Positions 63,481-64,000 of a stretch of 64,000 nt of DNA are shown piece after piece (the first letter of the stretch is position 1; every line of letters begins with the position of its first letter). Where the stretch lies: assembly GCA_017445845.1 (NCBI GenBank), contig JAFSRY010000033.1:53021-117020 (forward strand), in the 5' to 3' direction. This DNA comes from Prevotella sp. Its GTDB lineage: Bacteria > Bacteroidota > Bacteroidia > Bacteroidales > Bacteroidaceae. The notes under the pieces were generated by a model, which saw nothing but the letters and a program-made list of their open reading frames with translations, was not told the DNA's origin and did no database searches. Both the position numbers and the translations under genes were made by a program.

Positions 63481-64000
63481 TTATAGGAGCATATTGAACA
63501 AATACCCCAGCGTTATAATAAATAATGTAATCGTGCCAAAGAAAATACCAATGAGCCGCCACGTCATGACTTTCTTTAGCAGAGTGGCTTCGGGCAGCGA
63601 CAGACCAACTACGGCCATCATAAAGGCAATGGCGGTGCCGAGAGGAATGCCTTTGGCTACAAATACTTCGATGATGGGGACTATGCCTGCTGCATTGGCG
63701 TACATCGGAACAGCCAGAACGACGGCAAGAGGCACGGCAAACCAGTTGTCGCGAGCCATATAATGCTCAAAGAATCCCTCTGGCACGAAGCCGTGCATCA
63801 TGGCACCGATACCGATACCGATGATAACGTAAATCAGCACACCACGAACGATGCCCCATGCCTCACGGAGAATGGAGGGCAGACGATGGGCGAAGCTGAC
63901 ATGCTCTGCCTCCCATGTCTCTGTCTGCTTTGTAGATTGCATCTGAATCTGCTTCACCCAGTCACTGAGCAAAGGTTCAAGGCGCATTCGCCCGAGCATC
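63481..64000 (-). CDS. Permease of the DUF318/ArsP-like family, C-terminal part
   Basis: At least 173 residues; the N-terminal part lies beyond the right edge, so the apparent start at 63999 is not meaningful. About five membrane segments are visible, with the family pattern VLIYVIIGIGIGAMMHGFVPEGFF, VPLAVVLAVPMYANAAGIVPIIEVFVAKGIPLGTAIAFMMAVVGLSLPEATLLKKVM. The PMYxNAAGxxPI and SLPE segments are typical of this family, whose members export organoarsenicals or act on unknown substrates. It is convergent with the HMA-like protein, hinting at a metal or metalloid locus. Confidence 0.8.
   Translation of the reverse strand, partial: MLGRMRLEPLLSDWVKQIQMQSTKQTETWEAEHVSFAHRLPSILREAWGIVRGVLIYVIIGIGIGAMMHGFVPEGFFEHYMARDNWFAVPLAVVLAVPMYANAAGIVPIIEVFVAKGIPLGTAIAFMMAVVGLSLPEATLLKKVMTWRLIGIFFGTITLFIITLGYLFNMLL

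Overview
The window looks like a chromosomal segment from a Bacteroidota bacterium, most likely Prevotella or a close relative. Supporting signs are Bacteroidota-type promoters (TTTG, 19-20 bases, TAnnTTTG, usually followed by C) ahead of many genes, a short primary sigma factor without region 1.1, a GldB-like lipoprotein, HU-CCDC81/SPOR, DUF4230 and DUF5686 proteins, and secreted enzymes ending in type IX-style sorting tails. No prophage, insertion sequence or CRISPR array was seen. The genus is inferred from these features; no search was run.

Layout: 1-5.2 kb is a leftward xylose/xylan operon (GH43 lipoprotein, XylE-type symporter, xylulokinase, GH3 enzyme running off the left edge). 5.4-9.8 kb holds two small envelope proteins, a tandem DUF4230 pair and rpoD. 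10-11.6 kb is a rightward run of nitroreductase, kdsC and maf. 11.6-18.7 kb runs leftward with two glycosyltransferase-like genes, lysA, lysC, ftsE, an FHA protein and an HU/SPOR membrane protein. 18.9-28.9 kb carries a DUF4738-like lipoprotein, an MFS carrier, gldB and an AddAB-type helicase-nuclease pair. 29-35.3 kb holds rnpB, a beta-helix lipoprotein, cytidine deaminase, tRNA-Ser, tRNA-Glu, a DUF5686 protein and a thioesterase. 35.3-46.1 kb holds a TPR protein with an orphan solute-binding lipoprotein, radA, rfbC-rfbD, folC, dnaJ, grpE and an ABC-F ATPase.

46.8-62.8 kb is mostly leftward and richer in secreted enzymes: a GH128-like glucanase with a divergent AraC regulator, a YqaA-like protein and a polytopic membrane protein, purD, topB, a GH97 enzyme, and an operon of a lectin-like repeat protein, a 54-residue peptide, an anaerobic sulfatase-maturating enzyme and a Ser-type sulfatase. 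A histidine-rich HMA-like exported protein and part of a permease end the window.

The least explained content is intergenic. Four loci carry arrays with a 22-base period, three with unrelated unit sequences and one that switches sequence within a single register. There is also an exact 13-copy heptad array, a three-copy 29-base array filling the purD-topB gap, and a dispersed GGTAGATTGG inverted-repeat family. Other points worth checking are a terminator hairpin inside the GH128 leader, duplicated promoters at ftsE and the AraC gene, an ABC-F protein with one degenerate ATP site, and the small peptide upstream of the radical SAM enzyme.
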